Assembly (NCBI GenBank): GCA_012295275.1
Contig: CM022672.1
Span: 26,183,430-26,247,429 of the forward strand
Reading direction: 5' to 3'
Length of the DNA stretch: 64,000 nucleotides
DNA from: Chrysomallon squamiferum
Taxonomy: Eukaryota > Mollusca > Gastropoda > Neomphalida > Peltospiridae
Shown one piece after another: positions 52,752-64,000 of this stretch; the first letter of the stretch is position 1, and the number at the start of each line of letters is the position of its first letter. The position numbers and the translations under genes were made by a program. The notes below the pieces were generated by a model, which was not told where the DNA came from, did not search any database, and saw nothing but the letters and a program-made list of their open reading frames with translations.

Positions 52752-54153
52752 ATTCTTTTAATTCAATTTACTAATACAACACTGAATAAAAAAATTAACA
52801 CATTATCAACATAAAAAAAGCTTGTTAAAATATACATAATTTTATTTTTATTTGCATGAAAAAATCCTAGCAAAACAAGAAAATAAAAAATATATTGAAG
52901 ATTTTATCGAAAACTGTTTATTCTTTAATATTAACAAAATAACACTGATTATTAAAAATGAATATCCAACTATGTCATATACACAAACAGTATTATTTTT
53001 AAAGGCCTTTGAAACAATATATAATGTGGTATCTTATAACAGTAACAAATTTAAAATTAACAAAATAATTCAATATGTGCTCTACTTTACAAGCTGACTA
53101 AAACTTATAAGTAACATTAAAAAATAAGTAATAAATAAATAGTATTATGTATTCAGTACTTACAGCTAGATCAGTAAGTATATGAACTTTGGTCTGCAAA
53201 CAACTGGAAAATATTAATAATAATAATACATAACAATAAAAATAAAAATAAAAAAACACACGAAGTATAAAGGCGACTTACAATATTTATAGCTAAATCA
53301 ACAAGAACATAAACTAAGGGCTGCAAACAAGTGGAAAATAATAACAATAATAGTTAATATATATAATAAAAAAAAAAAATTAAAAAAAAACAAGAAAAAA
53401 TACGAATGATTAAAGGCGACTGTTATTGTTATCTGATATTTAATGACTCTTCAGTCTCAAAGTCTGGCTCCATACCCAGTCCGCAATACTCAGACTGCGG
53501 GTTTGATAGTACCTATAACTAGACAGTAACAGAAACACAACATGAACTTAATTACTAATTAGTAATTACATATGTTACAGATGCATCAATTCTTTTACGT
53601 AACTTATGTTAGTTTTTGGCTCAGTCAATACAGAAGTTGACAAAATCTAACGTTGTCAATAATGTACACGTACATATACTCATTAAAAACAAATCATACA
53701 CTAAAATGCAAATAACATCTTGGTTAAACCTGTCAATCTTTTCTCAGAATCTTCTTCTTATTTCAATACACAAACCTGTGAAACGGAAAGAGATATACCA
53801 AAACAGAGGTCAAGGTAATACGTTTAGGGAGGCGTGAACCTTTTCATGACAGTTCATTGGCCAGAAATGATCCAGCAGTGAAATTTTACCTAGATCGAAA
53901 TTGGGACATAGCGCAGTGATTAATGTCTAATAGTTTATGTAAACAATGTACTTCGTTAACACTGAAAATAATCTAATATATATTAAGTATTTTGGGAAAA
54001 CTTCGATCCGAAATTATATATTAGAATATTTATATTACATTTGGGGGAAAATGAAATAAAGCAGAATAGATTTTATAAACTGTATTTAGAAACATCCATA
54101 CACAAACACATCACTTCGATGTGAGAGAGACAGAGAAACATTATACTGTAAAG
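52752..54153. other. 5' flank of the sideroflexin gene
   Basis: Probably contains a 5' UTR intron: an AG follows a T-rich stretch about 25 bases before the ATG, and a good GTAAGT donor (minus) lies after 53164. The stretch 53450-53520 is of mixed composition and may be the promoter. The remainder is AT-rich and shows no exon. Confidence 0.4.
53159..53417. repeat. Diverged tandem duplication of about 120 bp
   Basis: Two copies (about 53159-53275 and 53277-53417) share, in order, an ACTTACA donor complement, AGCTA-ATCA, a GGTCTGCAAACAA/GGGCTGCAAACAA pair, TGGAAAATA, an AAT/AAC tract and TAAAGGCGACT. On the minus strand each copy ends in a GTAAGT donor. Confidence 0.75.
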
Positions 54154-54450
54154 CTGGGGTCGGCAACCCTTGGCCAGCGTGGAATTTTAGTCCGGTCCGC
54201 CAGCTGAACACTTACATTAACGTTCTTTTTTTTTTTTTTTTTTTTTATTAAATCCCCAGACCAAAGCAGCCTTGCTTCTTAGAATCCCTTTTTGGTGGTC
54301 AGTATTGAAGACAGAATTCAGAGAAAGAGCGATATCAGTGTGTGTGTGTTCGTGCGCGCGCATGTGTGCAATACATTTGATATCTTGGCCCTCCTCCAAA
54401 ACACTGCATAGATATCTGGCCCCCTCACTCCAAAAGGTTGCTGGCTCCTG
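54154..54450. mobile_element. hAT-like MITE with 8-bp target duplication
   Basis: The left end CTGGGGTCGGCAACCCTTGG and the reverse-complemented right end CAGGAGCCAGCAACCTTTTG are imperfect inverted repeats of the type seen in hAT elements of many animals. The flanks CTGTAAAG (54146-54153) and TTGTAAAG (54451-54458) match at seven of eight positions, as expected for a hAT target duplication. The 297-bp body contains a T run and no transposase. Confidence 0.8.
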
Positions 54451-54458
54451 TTGTAAAG

Positions 54459-55827
54459 GATGGCACATCCACACAAAAGAGAATAAGATGACTTGCCCAA
54501 GCAGTAGTAGCTATGACCAATCTCCACTCCATGTAGTAAAACACAAAGAGTAAAATTAGGTTTTAAGTATTTCTCATCATCTCCATTGTTCTTTACAAAT
54601 GCAGACTGAATGCTACTATATCCAACACTTCAAAATGAAAACCCACCAATGTATATTACATCTATTGCTCTGCTCTAGACTGATGACAGTTTTCAAAATA
54701 AAATGTTTTGTGTTTAAAAAAACTTATTTTAATTGCTCACAAAGATAAAAATGTTTCAAAGATTGTGCTGATGAATCAGTCTATCTAAAAGAAAGTTTTT
54801 CAGTATTTATAATAGAAAGGTGGTGAGTAATTTTGCCTCTGTGAGCTCTTCAGGCTATTCTTCTTTCCAGACAATGCCCCATGTGTGTTTTACAAAGACT
54901 GTTTATCAGTATGTATTTTCACATGGGAAGATCCCTTGTTGCAATTTGTTTAAAGTTAGTCCACGGAACAGCAGATGGTGGAAAAATCAAGTTTGCTTTC
55001 GCTATATTTGTAATTTATAACTCTGACAAATGCAGGATTAAGTTCTAGTAACAACTTTTGAGTTAACACCAAAAAATGTCATGCAGTCATAATTTTTCAG
55101 TTTTGAAATAAAAATCTTGAACTGCTCATCTAACAAGAATTTAAAAGACATTTTAAAAAATATTTAAAACAACTTATAATGATAAATAGGGTTTAAATTA
55201 TTTCTCTGAACCCAACAACACTATCTGATGAAGTGAGCCATGTTTACCCAGTTTCTTGCATAGCTGTCACTATTCAGCTATGTTTGCACAGCTGTGGATG
55301 AGGACTGGTTTCATAATCAACTGTATGAATAATTGCATAACTGAGTAATTCTCCCTGTTTGATATGTGCATACAATATTGATACTGATTAGCAACGATGT
55401 TTATACCACTACAGAATATCATTTCAGCACATATAACTAAATAAAAACAAAACAATAACAACATGTTTTGTTTATTTATTTCAGTTAAAACATGATATAA
55501 TACTGGTTATCAGCAATGCAGAAATTGTAACATACAATAAGTTGACATTAATTTTTTTTAAATATATCTTTCCAAAAATTATAAATATTGATAGTTTAAT
55601 TAGTGTCTTGTTAAAATAGATAAATTATAGTAGCTGTATGGAATATGATATCAGTAATAAATACAAAACAAAATAAAATCGGAATTAAATAAAATTAAAA
55701 CATGTTTCTGAATTTCCTTTTATATTATGCAATATTTACAAATATTTTGAAGAGGTAAGATATATCCATAACAGAATGATAATTATATTTAAAGTGTTTT
55801 AAACTGTAACATAAAATATCATTATTA
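54459..55827. other. AT-rich spacer
   Basis: I see no gene, repeat array or recognisable element between the hAT-like MITE and the Tigger-like element. The open frames are short and lack protein features. Confidence 0.5.
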
Positions 55828-56528
55828 CTAATGATACCTCGACTTATGAGTTTAATTTGTTCTATGACCAAGCTCGTAACTCAATTTGCTTATATATCAA
55901 ATCAATTTTCCCAACTAAAATTAATTGAACTACCATTAATCCATTCCAGCCCCCTTAAAAACCACCCCAGTTTTTTGTAATGTGTTTTTAAATAAGAAAA
56001 ATGTATTTATACAAATGACAAATATTGTATAAAAAAAAATAATAATAATAAAAGAGAATGTAAAGAAAGAAATTTGTTTTAATGTCTTTGGCCTTTATCA
56101 ACTCCTTCTGCTTCAGTATGGTACATATCATACAAGTACCACACATAATGCTTAGCCAAGTCAGCTACACACACACCTTGCTCATATTTTTCTATGATTT
56201 CATGCTTTAATTCAATGGATATCATCCGCTGCTTTATGTCAGCACTGTCTTTTGGACTCACTTTCTTTGGATTCATGGTCAGAAAAAAAACCAATTGGTG
56301 CGATTCTGCAGAAAATATAACCACAACATAACAGAGATGCTTCCACAGTGAGGTAATCACATGAAGTAAATGAGCGAGACACAGGATGCTGGGCGGATGT
56401 TGTGTTGTTTGTTGTGCCAAGTAGCAGCAGTGTAGCTGAAGCTTGCTTGTAACTCAGAATTGACTGGGTGACTGCTCGTAACTCTGTAAATTCATAAGTT
56501 GGTTCACTTGTAAGTCAAGGAACCACTG
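55828..56528 (-). mobile_element. Tigger-like transposon with internal deletion
   Basis: The left end ACCTCGACTTATGAG and the reverse-complemented right end CAGTGGTTCCTTGACTTAC form imperfect inverted repeats, with TA on both sides (55826-55827 and 56529-56530). Terminal words such as GACTTATGAGTTTAAT are typical of Tigger elements. At about 700 bases it is far too short for an intact copy and carries only the 5' end of the transposase gene. Confidence 0.85.
56079..56276 (-). pseudogene. Tigger transposase remnant (CENP-B-type N-terminal helix-turn-helix)
   Basis: From an ATG at 56276 about 45 codons match the N-terminal DNA-binding part of Tigger transposases: KKVSPKD, RMISIELKHEIIEKYEQGV and ADLAKHY. 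The match then stops and the frame continues into unrelated or C-terminal sequence up to a stop at 56079. The rest of the helix-turn-helix and the whole DDE nuclease domain are missing, so the copy cannot encode an active transposase. Confidence 0.85.
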
Positions 56529-57042
56529 TATAAAAAAAACAGCAGCAAAAAGAGGTCAATAAATTATGCATCTTTATTTAATAATCTGATAACAAAAAAA
56601 AAAAAAAAAAAAAAATTATGTTTTATAAAACATGTATTTTCTAAAAAATATTTTAAAAACATATATATATTTTTAAAATAATGATGTTAAAGATCAAAAA
56701 TCTATTTAGAATATTGTTAATTTACAAACACTTAAAGCTCTTACTTGATTTATTGTCCAAAGAAGCACAAAGTACATACAATGGTAAACATTCACCTGGT
56801 GACCCAAGAGATATATGACCAATCATTTCTGGTATAACCTCTGAACTAATTATATTACAGGCTGTAATGTAAACTGGTGCATCATAACAGAGGTATGTTC
56901 ATTCCTATCACAGAAAAATACACATTAACATATTCCTTGACAGTAGCAGACAGTCTAAACCAGCAGACATATTCTTTTGTGTTATCATTGCTGAAAAGTG
57001 TTAGTATATAAAACTTCTGTGCTTTCATTATCTATCTATCTA

Positions 57043-57088
<46 letters not shown>

Positions 57089-57292
57089 TTCTTTACTGTG
57101 ATTAATACTCTGTTTAAAGTGAAAAACTACACTTTATTATTTTAAATATATACATAACATCTTTCAACAAAATATATTTTAAAAACCCCACAACAACTTA
57201 TCTCAAAAAATTAAAAAGCAAAGCACAGCCAAATGAAAATGTTTAATTATTAAAAATATAAAATAATAAGAACCTGCTATTGATATATATAT

Positions 57293-57296
57293 GTGT

Positions 57297-57346
<50 letters not shown>
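57293..57346 (+). repeat. (GT)n microsatellite
   Basis: About 25 GT dinucleotides, nearly perfect, preceded by a short TA tract. Confidence 0.9.
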
Positions 57347-57349
<3 letters not shown>

Positions 57350-58036
57350 TTGTATATATAAATATATATAAAGCAAATTCATTTGAACACAAAACAGTAA
57401 TTAAGTTTTAATTCACATGAACACATTTCAGCTTAATATTAAAGTTTTTGCTCTCACTACTTGTATTTTTATTCATATTTTCTGTAATAATACCAGTACC
57501 AGGTAGGTAGCACCTGACAGCCAAATTAATCACTTAATATCAGAGGAATGTAACAACAGGAATGTAAAATGATAAAGAATCTGTGAAATCAATGGGTTTT
57601 CAAGACTAATTTGTTGAGTAAAATGGAACTATTTCTAATTTAGCTTTAGTACTTACTAGGAGGTGCAGATCTAATCAGCCTTTGGTAATTAAAAGCACAG
57701 CACTACTTACACACTTATCACTGAACGAAATAACAAATTTGTCTTAAAATAAAATTTAAAAATTACAGAAATTCAGTTTTCATTTGTTTATAATATGCAT
57801 TATTTGTGAAATTAAGTATTTATTAATTCATTAAAAAAAAAAAAAATTATAATAACAATAAAATAATAAATGCACGTTGTGTGTATGTATATAAATATAT
57901 ATGTATATGTGTATGTATATTAGTTACAAAATACTGATTAGTTACAAAATACTGATTAGTTGTAACTGTAATTATAATGATTTATACAAAAATATGCAAA
58001 AGAATACATATTAATTTTATATTTTTCCATATCTCT

Positions 58037-58246
58037 AAATAATAATAATAATAATAACCATAATGATAATGGTGATGATGATTATAATAATAATAATTAA
58101 AATAATAATAATAAAAATAATAATAATAACAATAATAATAATAACCATGATGATAATGATGATGATTATAATAATAATAATAATAATAATAATGATGATG
58201 ATGATAAAGATGATGATGATGAAGATGATGATAATAATAATAAAAC
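58037..58246 (+). repeat. Compound AAT/GAT triplet array
   Basis: About 210 bases of AAT, ATG/GAT and AAC triplets in blocks. TAATAATAACCATAATGATAATG-like segments appear twice (from 58037 and 58128), so part of the array is itself duplicated. Confidence 0.9.
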
Positions 58247-58311
58247 AATCATTAACACAGAACATACTGGGTGCATAAACATTAGCTGCAAATACAAAAT
58301 GATTAATTAAA

Positions 58312-58350
<39 letters not shown>

Positions 58351-59195
58351 GTATTTTTAATCTTGTTTAACTGAGAAGTATTACATTTTTGTACTTTTTA
58401 ACACTATTAATAGATGTTATATTTTGGTCAGTGTCCTAATTATGGTAGTGCTTTTTTTTTTTTTTTTTTTTTTTCAAAATGTTCCCTTTATATTCAATAA
58501 ACTTTTACGAAATTAATTATTAAAATGAACATCAATGAAATAAAAAATTTAATATTTTAGAAAATAATTCAAATTATTAACAACTTAACATATACATGTG
58601 CATGCACACAAACACACATACCACACATATGTACACACTAATCTATTTGTAAGTAAAGATGTAAGTTATACAAAACCCAGTTTTGATCAGTTTGCATCTG
58701 TAACAGTAATTCAGCTATTTAATGTAAAAGTTATATAAACAGTTATTTCTATGTCTCAAAATCAGTTAATAGCTGAGTTTGAGTCTGAACTATTTGAAGG
58801 AATTATTCGTAACTGAAATATTACAGCAATAATCAGCTTTGTATAAAAATGTAAAAACAGGATTGTCTATTTCACTGGGTGGACATTTCTTAAAATTTGA
58901 TAAAAATCCTGATTAAATAAGCTCTAAACTAAGAAACAAAGTAAGTAAAAATAATAATTGTTATTTTAAGTATTTTAAAATAAAGATCTTTCATACAATG
59001 CCATCTGATGAAACCGTTCCATAATGATTTTCATAAAATGGCCTGTTCATACAATAATGAAACTCAAACACACACAGACAGTGTCAGCTTATCAAACCTA
59101 GTAATGGGGACAATACAAAGGCTGAGCTAAAATGCTGAATATTTTTGAACTGGTACTTCCAATAATTGGCAAACTAACTGCAAATGATGATAAAT

Positions 59196-59199
<4 letters not shown>

Positions 59200-59258
<59 letters not shown>
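59200..59258 (+). repeat. (AAT)n microsatellite downstream of the DOK-like gene
   Basis: About 19 AAT triplets, 190 bases beyond the DOK-like stop codon. Confidence 0.9.
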
Positions 59259-59396
59259 GTAATAAAAGATACAATTTTCAGTGAAGCTACAGATTTCATT
59301 TATGCATTATGCCAGACAATAACTTTTTGTCCACCTATAGTTTATTTTAATTTCTTAAATAAAAGAAAAGTTAAAAATATAAAAAAAAATCTTGAA

Positions 59397-59402
59397 TTTA
59401 TT
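59397..59402 (-). other. Candidate poly(A) signal of the DOK-like gene
   Basis: AATAAA on the minus strand about 45 bases after the stop codon. Confidence 0.55.
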
Positions 59403-59445
59403 CATAATTAACTGTATCCACTCCTTAAAGGAAGCACTATAGATT

Positions 59446-62400
59446 TTAACGAACATCTGAATATGGGTCTTCTTCATCTTGTTCCTCTTGAGTGATTTCT
59501 TTAGATTTTTCTGCTGCCATGATTTCAACATTTGCTTCATCATACAATGGTTCTTCCTGTGTTTGGTTTGAATGCAGTGGATCTGGTTCTTCATACAGAG
59601 GTACAGACTGTTTAGTTGAAGGCATATTCACTTTGGAAACTGAAATTGCTGATGCTTCACCATAAATATGTTCTATATCAGCAGATTTCTTGCTGGATGC
59701 AAATGTATCATATGTGTCATCCAGTTCCTCATCTTTAACTGGTTGTGAAATGGTAGGAACATTAAGAGAAGAGGCTATCTTAATTTTGTCATAGTCTTCT
59801 TTGTGCTCATTGTCTCCTTCAGGACAATGCTCCTTCCAAGCTTCACCTTTCTTTTTCACAGGTTTTGAATAGATATCACCCATATTGTTCTCTTCTGGTT
59901 TTAGAGATTTTGTGCTGGACCTGGCTGCATTCTTCTCTTCATTGCTTGAGGTGACTGCAGCAGAGATAGGCTCACTGTAAGCACACTCAACTTCATCTGC
60001 TGTCGTCACATCACATATATCCTCATATGTATTCATGACAGGAGCACTGATAAGAGCTTCAGATATGTTCTTATGTTTCTTTTTCTGACTTTGTTTATTC
60101 CTTTTCTCCTCTTCTTTTAATCTCTTCTGTTCTTCTTTTTTCCTCTTCTGTTCTTCTTTTAATCTTTTCTTTTTCTCTTTTTCTTCTTCTTCTCTTCGTT
60201 TCTTCTCCTCTTGCTTTTTCTTTTTGTCTGATAAAGTCCCAGCTGACTGAGACTTCTGTTCTGCAGGTTTGTTGTTATCTTCTTTATTTTCCACTACTGT
60301 CTCAGGTTTCTCAGTTTCTTCCGTTTCCTGTTGTTTTAACTTCATGTCCAGCTCTTTTTTAAAACTATCTTTCAAGTGACTTGGTCCAATTGTGTTGTGG
60401 TTATTGTTATGCTCATTTGACAAAACTCTTGAAATCTCTTTCTTACTGCTGTAACCCAGAGTAACTGGCTGTCCTACTGAATTACTTCTAAGAAAAGATT
60501 CTGTTTTATCAGGATTTCGAGGTTTAGGAATAGGTTTTTGCACATTGTCAATGCTCAAAACCCGTGATCGAGACTCTTGGTTTTGATTTTGAGGACTTTC
60601 TGGTAGCACAACATTCAGAGAATCTTCTGGAATAACCAAAGGAACTGCTTCTTCTTGATGCCTGATTTGCTTAGTTCGTATATTCACTTTTTCATAGATT
60701 GCCTCACCTTCTGTTGTGTGAAAAATAAAACTGCCAGCTCCTGATATACAACGTCGGCCTGATTCAAACTGAAAAATAGTATCTGTTTTTCCAAACCGTC
60801 GAATGAATCGATAAGGCCACTGATAAAGAGCTTTTCTTGTTCCTGGGTGTATCAAAGCTAGATTAATTGGGTTAATTGCAAGAAAGTACCAGCCATGCAG
60901 ATTAAACCTTTTTGCAGTCTCATTGTCATTTATTTGCACTCTAAACATGGGCACAGAATCTGTAAAAAAAAAAAAAAAAAAAAATAGATAACAAAAATTA
61001 AATAGGTAAAATGACATCAAAAGCATTACTTATTTTGACATGTACTTCAATATTTTTGAGCCCTCCCCACCCCTAAAAAATATAATATATTAAAAATAAA
61101 TAAAAATAATTTAAATAATTTAAATTTTATCTAGAATGTTTTTGGTTCATTATTATTATTTTGTAGAAATGATTCTGTCACATAAAATATAAAATAAATT
61201 TCATGATTATATTAAACAAATTTCTGAAGTTTATGAAATGCAAGACTAGGCTACACAAGCAAACAAAAATACAACTAATGTGATGGATAAACTGATGGAG
61301 AAGAAACATGAATTAAAATTAAAAACATTTAAATAAATAAATATAGGTTATTATAAATGTAACTGTTACTTGAGTCTGCTGATTCATATATAATGTTATC
61401 ATCCATGTACAGATTCTTGAGGTCTTCATCTTCATTTGAATTTGTTCCACATTGATTAGCCATGTTTCCTTCTTCACTCACTTGCTCAAGCACAGTTATC
61501 CAGTTGTTCAATGACGTTTCTGAGTCTACACCAAAAGAATATTTCTGATTTTTTGTCACTATTTCAAATCCATATTCAAAACCCTTTGGCTTGTTTTGTA
61601 GTTTTTCTTCATGTATACTTTCAATGTTTTCCAGTGGAATAACTTTTTTGTCTTTTGGATGTTTAACACTGTGTGTTTCTGAATCAAAGATCTCTAATCT
61701 TGATGGACTCTGACCATTCCCAGGATACAGAATGCACCATCGAATATTCCAGGATTTTGACTGAAAAATTAACACACACAAAAAAATTATTCTTTAAAAA
61801 AATTTCTTTAAAAACATGTAAACAAATAAAATTTATCTCTTTTATACTGCACCTTAGAATCTTGAGGAATTAATATCTTCAAAAAAAGATATTTTTTAAA
61901 AATTAGAAAATCAAAACCATTTTGTACTGTACAAGTCCATTGCAATAAAACTTTTTGTTTTGTTTTGACATAAAATATCACCTGTATTGATATATTGATT
62001 TTTATTTTTGTTTCAAGTTTTACTGAATGTTTTGTTTTGCAAATAAACCCTAAAGACTATTTGTGGTCTGTCAGCCTCAAGTTTTAGGTAATAAATGATA
62101 TAATATTAATCTTATATGCAGAAATAAACAATCATTTATTAACCATTCTGAGCACATTTGACAATTCATTTAGCAGGATCTTTCTAAAATGTTGTGGTTT
62201 CCATCAGTTCATTTACAAAAATCATCAAATCAGAAGTGAAGAAAATATTTTCAGACTAAAATATTATACTACAGTGATTAAATCATTACATAACAATTAC
62301 CTAATTACACCGCACAGATTCTACAGAATGGGAATATATAGTCTTATATCACTTTTAAAATTCCTATGAATGCTTATGTAATAATGCTCAGGGGTTAAAT

Positions 62401-63363
62401 CACAAGTCTCAGAGCTAGTAGATAACATAGTCATTTTGTGTTCTGGTGCTTGGAGATATAACATTATCTGATTGCTTTTTATTATCTGCCAAAGGCAGCC
62501 ATATTTCAGAGTTTAGATTTTATTCTGAATAGCAAATAATTTCTCATAACTCAGTCATACATTAGTTTAAACATGAAAAGACTGATTACTTCAGTCCCTG
62601 TGTGTCCCTGTGTGTATGAGTGTGTGTGTGTGTGTCAACACACATATACAGAGTAAGATGCAGGCAGACAGGCAGACACACACAAACACAGAGAGACCTG
62701 CCTACCTCTCTATTCATCCATCCATCTATATATATGTATGAATATAAATTAAAAACATCCTGTTGTGTAGTGTTAACTGGAATGGGAAGTTATAATGTTA
62801 TCTAAATGACATTGAAGCCTGCCATGTAAACAGACTGCTATTTTAAACTAATCATTACATTTCAGTTTGCAACATAACAATACCATTGTTTTAGTCAAGT
62901 GGCTAGGAAATATGCAAAAGCAGTATGATAAATCATAAAATAGTCATGCATCAAAATAAAACAACAGGAGGTAGAAAAATCTGCCAATTTCCAAGTGATG
63001 GGTAAAAAAAACTCCTTTAAGCTGGTGTCAATAATTTAAAAAAAAAAAAAACTTAAATTCATATAATGTTGTAAAATTAGAAATTCATATAACAAACAAA
63101 TTACATCAAACAAATTAAAGATACATTAAGAAACAGAGAAAAAATTTGATCATATCAGGAAAAAGTATAATAATAATAATAAACAAACAAACAAACAAAC
63201 AAACAAACAAATAAAAAACATATATAAATAATCAGAATGGGTAATTTTTTATGATATTCTGTGTCACAGTTCATACAAGGATTCTGTAAGAATGGTGTTA
63301 ACAGTGCTTACTTCATATTTATAGTCAGGCTTTTGTGAACCTAATTTATACTTCAAACTGGAC
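59446..63363 (-). CDS. DOK-type docking protein, PH and PTB domains (5' end outside the window)
   Basis: Three exons are visible (minus order): 63363-63312, 61760-61370 and 60959-59446, with agreeing phases, giving about 652 residues of the C-terminal portion. The first two encode most of a PH domain (SWNIRWCILYP, RLEIFDSE, YSFGVDS, NNWITVLEQ). The last opens with an IRS-type PTB domain (FNLHGWYFLAINP, LYQWPYRFIRRFG, FQFESGRRCISGAGSF, YEKV). This pair, in this order, defines DOK adaptors, which bind phosphotyrosine receptors and recruit RasGAP and other SH2 proteins; it looks closer to DOK1-3 than DOK4-6. The tail has many candidate SH2 sites (NTYEDI, YSEP, YSKP, YDTF, YGEA, YEEP, YDEA, YSDV). 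A Lys/Glu-rich run of about 50 residues (60070-60225) is likely a long charged helix and is unusual for the family. The start codon and first exon lie beyond 64000. Confidence 0.85.
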
Positions 63364-64000
63364 CTGAAACAACACCATATCAGAGTTGTCTTAATAAATA
63401 TCTTATCACAGAGGTTAATCCATTACATCACACTGCTGTGTTAACTGTTGATTATTTTTCAGATATTCACAATCAGCTGAGAGACGTCTATCACTCAGCA
63501 TGTGAATTGTTAACATTTTTGTCTCATTTATGATATCTGAAAACTCCATCACATTTTTAACCAGTACACTAACAGCATGTTATACTAAACTAAAATGTAT
63601 TACTAAGCATTTGTTGAGTAATATATTAAAAGGAAATTATCATTGCTCTTATTGTTCACAATTTCTCATTTCCTTGGCTCTGTCAGATAAATATGAATAT
63701 ATATAATCATAGCCATAAAGCTTTATTTGTCATCAGTCATATATAGATGGTAAATATGTTTTCAGTAAACAATTCAAAAAATTAAAATAAAATAAGCAAA
63801 AATAAAATAGCCAGTTTAAGTGAACCATCTTAAAATATAGTAAATTTATGCTATTTATTATTATTATAATTGAAATAATCACAATTAGATAATGATTTCT
63901 GTTCTAGAAACTAAATATTTTTTTTAAACAGCTTTTTCCTCTGGACAGTATTTTCTACACAGAATTATCTAATAGATGATGAAGTTATATTTAATAATGT
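63364..64000. other. Intron of the DOK-like gene up to the window edge
   Basis: The exon at 63312-63363 begins in mid-codon, so a further upstream exon is required. I found no convincing PH-domain start between 63364 and 64000. Confidence 0.5.

Larger units (their letters stand above)
56531..59396. other. Repeat-rich spacer before the DOK-like gene
   Basis: Contains an A run (56586-56613), TA runs (57050-57084 and 58319-58347), a GT array (57293-57346), a short direct repeat TTAGTTACAAAATACTGA (57930-57957), a complex AAT/GAT array (58037-58246), a T run (58451-58473) and an AAT array (59200-59258). No gene is visible. Confidence 0.6.

Noticed and set aside
58035-58278. Frames encoding poly-Ile, His/Tyr or Met/Ile runs
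   Set aside because: Simple translations of the AAT/GAT microsatellite.

Overview
This is an AT-rich segment of an animal nuclear genome. Every gene recognised is a metazoan gene. All are intron-rich except one, and every intron I could delimit is GT-AG, from under 100 bases to about 2 kb. The non-coding DNA is full of ATT/AAT, TA and GT microsatellites, homopolymer runs and small Tigger-like and hAT-like DNA transposons. The protein sequences are clearly not vertebrate. The repeat style would suit a mollusc or other lophotrochozoan, but that placement is only a guess.

Layout. (1) 1024-1438 (-): first coding exon of a probable homeobox-type transcription factor with an eh1 repressor motif; its other exons lie left of the window. 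(2) 1.5-13.5 kb: gene-free DNA with several blocks of mixed-composition, non-repetitive sequence that look like conserved cis-regulatory elements, separated by microsatellites and one 0.9-kb Tigger-like transposon. (3) 13542-21572 (-): complete 15-exon SUPV3L1, the mitochondrial RNA helicase. (4) 21875-22840 (+): intronless TMEM177, head-to-head with SUPV3L1 across about 300 bp. (5) 27102-41547 (+): complete 18-exon ALMS1-like centrosome/basal-body gene (about 2251 residues). (6) 47630-52751 (-): 10-exon sideroflexin (SFXN1/3 type) with one apparent single-base frameshift in coding exon 1. (7) 59446-63363 (-): 3' part of a DOK-type docking protein (PH + PTB domains, tyrosine-rich tail); its 5' end is beyond the right edge.

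How the genes relate. SUPV3L1 and TMEM177 both act in mitochondrial gene expression or cytochrome oxidase assembly and probably share a bidirectional promoter. Sideroflexin is also mitochondrial (serine import for one-carbon metabolism), so three of six genes are mitochondrial, although only the divergent pair has a layout that suggests co-regulation. ALMS1 and the sideroflexin gene converge on a 6-kb spacer containing a 27-bp minisatellite. No virus-like, CRISPR or prokaryotic system is present. The points most worth following up are the sideroflexin frameshift, the divergent mitochondrial pair, the full ALMS1-like gene, the unusual charged helix in the DOK protein, and the candidate regulatory blocks beside the homeobox-type gene.

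Exon boundaries were derived by hand from open frames, GT/AG sites and phase agreement. Similarity statements rest on recognition of the families, not on a database search.
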